This document shows positions 63,081-64,000 of a DNA stretch of 64,000 nt, one piece after another. Source of the DNA: Psychrobacter sp. WY6 (lineage in GTDB: Bacteria > Pseudomonadota > Gammaproteobacteria > Pseudomonadales > Moraxellaceae). Location of the stretch: the NCBI RefSeq assembly GCF_018448495.1, contig NZ_CP049902.1, positions 1-64,000 of the forward strand, in the 5' to 3' direction. The position numbers and the translations under genes were made by a program. The notes under the pieces are model-generated. The model saw only the letters and a program-made list of their open reading frames with translations. It was not told the DNA's origin and searched no databases. Position 1 is the stretch's first letter. Each line of letters begins with the position of its first letter.

Positions 63081-63932
63081 ATGAGTCAACATCCTGATAT
63101 TAATGATAACATCGATAGTACGAATACTACTGATGAGCAAAAAGTCCTCAGCACTAACACCGAAAGCAATACTGATATTGACATTGAAGCCAGTATTAGT
63201 AATGAGAGTAAGACTGAAGAAAGCAAACATCTACGTATCGTCAATACTTTTATGAAACGACGTACGCACATGAATAAAAATGCCGAACTGGCACTAACCG
63301 CGCCAGAATTTTCTGAGTACCTGGTCAATAACAGTTTCGGTGATGGCAATCTTGATGGTATTGACAATCTACGAACGCTATTCGCTGATAGCCCTAACGG
63401 TAGTGAAGCACCGCTTACTTTAGAGATCGGTTTTGGACTGGGTGATTCGTTCATTGAGATGGCGGCAGCAGAACCTAGCCGCAATTTCGTTGGTGTCGAA
63501 GTGCACGAGCCAGGCATCGGTAAATGCGCCTATATAGCAGGTACGCAAAATTTAAATAACGTCAAAATCATTAACGGTGACGCTATTCAACTGCTCAAGC
63601 AACTACCAGAAAACCATATTGATCGTATCCAGCTTTACTTCCCTGACCCATGGCAAAAAAAGCGCCATCACAAGCGCCGCTTCGTCAGCCCTGAACGTAT
63701 GGCGATTGTGACTCGTAGTCTAAAGCAAGGCGGCTGGTTCCATACCGCAACCGACTGGGAGCATTATGCCTTTTGGATGGTTGAAGTTTTAGACGGTTTT
63801 ACTGGTTTAACCAATCAAGCAGGCGCAGGTAACTTCACCGACCGCCCTGACTTTCGTCCAATGACCAAATTTGAGCGCCGCGGTATAAATAGTGGACATG
63901 GCGTTTGGGATTTAATCTATATCAAAGATTAG
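63081..63932 (+). CDS. trmB: tRNA (guanine-N7-)-methyltransferase TrmB
   Basis: TrmB makes m7G46 in tRNA. The SAM site is [19 protein letters not shown], and [16 protein letters not shown] is the family motif. The N-terminal 70 residues are a Ser/Thr/Asp/Glu-rich extension without a fold, then [13 protein letters not shown] choose ATG 63081 ([10 protein letters not shown]); an earlier in-frame GTG/ATG at 63006 looks non-coding. A terminator follows. Confidence 0.94.
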   Translation: MSQHPDINDNIDSTNTTDEQKVLSTNTESNTDIDIEASISNESKTEESKHLRIVNTFMKRRTHMNKNAELALTAPEFSEYLVNNSFGDGNLDGIDNLRTLFADSPNGSEAPLTLEIGFGLGDSFIEMAAAEPSRNFVGVEVHEPGIGKCAYIAGTQNLNNVKIINGDAIQLLKQLPENHIDRIQLYFPDPWQKKRHHKRRFVSPERMAIVTRSLKQGGWFHTATDWEHYAFWMVEVLDGFTGLTNQAGAGNFTDRPDFRPMTKFERRGINSGHGVWDLIYIKD

Positions 63933-63965
63933 ATTCGGCTCACTTATCTTCGGTGACTTCTGTAT

Positions 63966-63993
63966 AGCGGCTAAATTATTTAGCCGCTTTTTT
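63966..63993 (+). terminator. Terminator after trmB
   Basis: AGCGGCTAAA pairs with TTTAGCCGCT around a short loop, followed by six T. Confidence 0.88.
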
Positions 63994-64000
63994 GTGCTTG

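Noticed and set aside
1..64000. Genome decay (massive pseudogene formation) as the explanation of the frameshifts
   Set aside because: Essential genes such as rpmB, rpmG, gmk and ffh are equally hit, and codons after each shift are intact. Sequence error fits better.
1..64000. CRISPR arrays, tRNA or rRNA genes, prophage
   Set aside because: I saw no regularly spaced repeats, no tRNA-like cloverleaf or rRNA sequence, and no phage structural genes.

Overview
The window looks like chromosomal DNA of a gammaproteobacterium of the Moraxellaceae, most likely Psychrobacter or a close relative. This is inferred from protein character: a SpoT whose synthetase half looks degenerate, as in Acinetobacter; a DUF2628-pilin fusion; Gln/Asn-rich and acidic N-terminal extensions on TruD and TrmB; and moderate GC. 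No rRNA, tRNA, CRISPR array, prophage or plasmid backbone was found. Most of the content is housekeeping.

Layout. 1-2.8 kb: uvrA, entering from the left edge. 3-5.1 kb: three small zinc-ribbon proteins, two of them a recent tandem duplication and one with a TM2 domain. 5.2-9.4 kb: M48 lipoprotein protease, YjjP/YjjB exporter pair, glutathione reductase. 9.5-14.2 kb: small membrane and lipoproteins, a GNAT acetyltransferase, and a Rieske/FAD reductase gene split by an IS630-family element. 14.4-23.7 kb: truD, a GGDEF cyclase, RNase AM-like PHP protein, yciB, yciI, an IS5-family element and mnmC. 23.9-34.1 kb: envelope proteins, ubiA with a DUF4112 gene, rsmJ, uppP, tsaB, ffh, ypjD, purU. 34.3-37.6 kb: a large Ig-like surface lipoprotein, then rpmB-rpmG. 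37.7-49.8 kb: small unknowns, rpe, fghA, a membrane C13 (legumain/caspase-like) peptidase, htpG, catalase, a thioesterase, ispH. 50.2-57.1 kb: gmk, rpoZ, spoT, ridA, priA. 57.4-64 kb: a CDF metal exporter, a conserved unknown, a Kef-type antiporter, the DUF2628-pilin gene, trmB.

The dominant feature is a very high density of single-base reading-frame breaks. At least 24 genes carry one or more, including genes needed for growth (rpmB, rpmG, gmk, ffh, ispA-independent envelope genes such as uppP, ubiA, and priA). Many sit in homopolymers and a one-base correction restores exact family motifs, for example the DEAH box of PriA. The simplest reading is uncorrected indel errors in the sequence, not true gene decay. 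I therefore give merged spans for such genes and state where each frame changes.

Two breaks are biological. An IS630-family element lies inside the Rieske/FAD reductase gene; removing it with one TA copy rejoins the two coding parts in frame. In the IS5-family element the two transposase ORFs are joined by a -1 shift at an A-run, as expected for programmed frameshifting. I did not find convincing evidence of a new multi-gene system. The most unusual items are the zinc-ribbon/TM2 cluster, the membrane-anchored C13 peptidase, a 15-bp in-frame tandem repeat just before priA, a dispersed intergenic repeat, and a promoter-like box followed at once by a terminator upstream of gmk.
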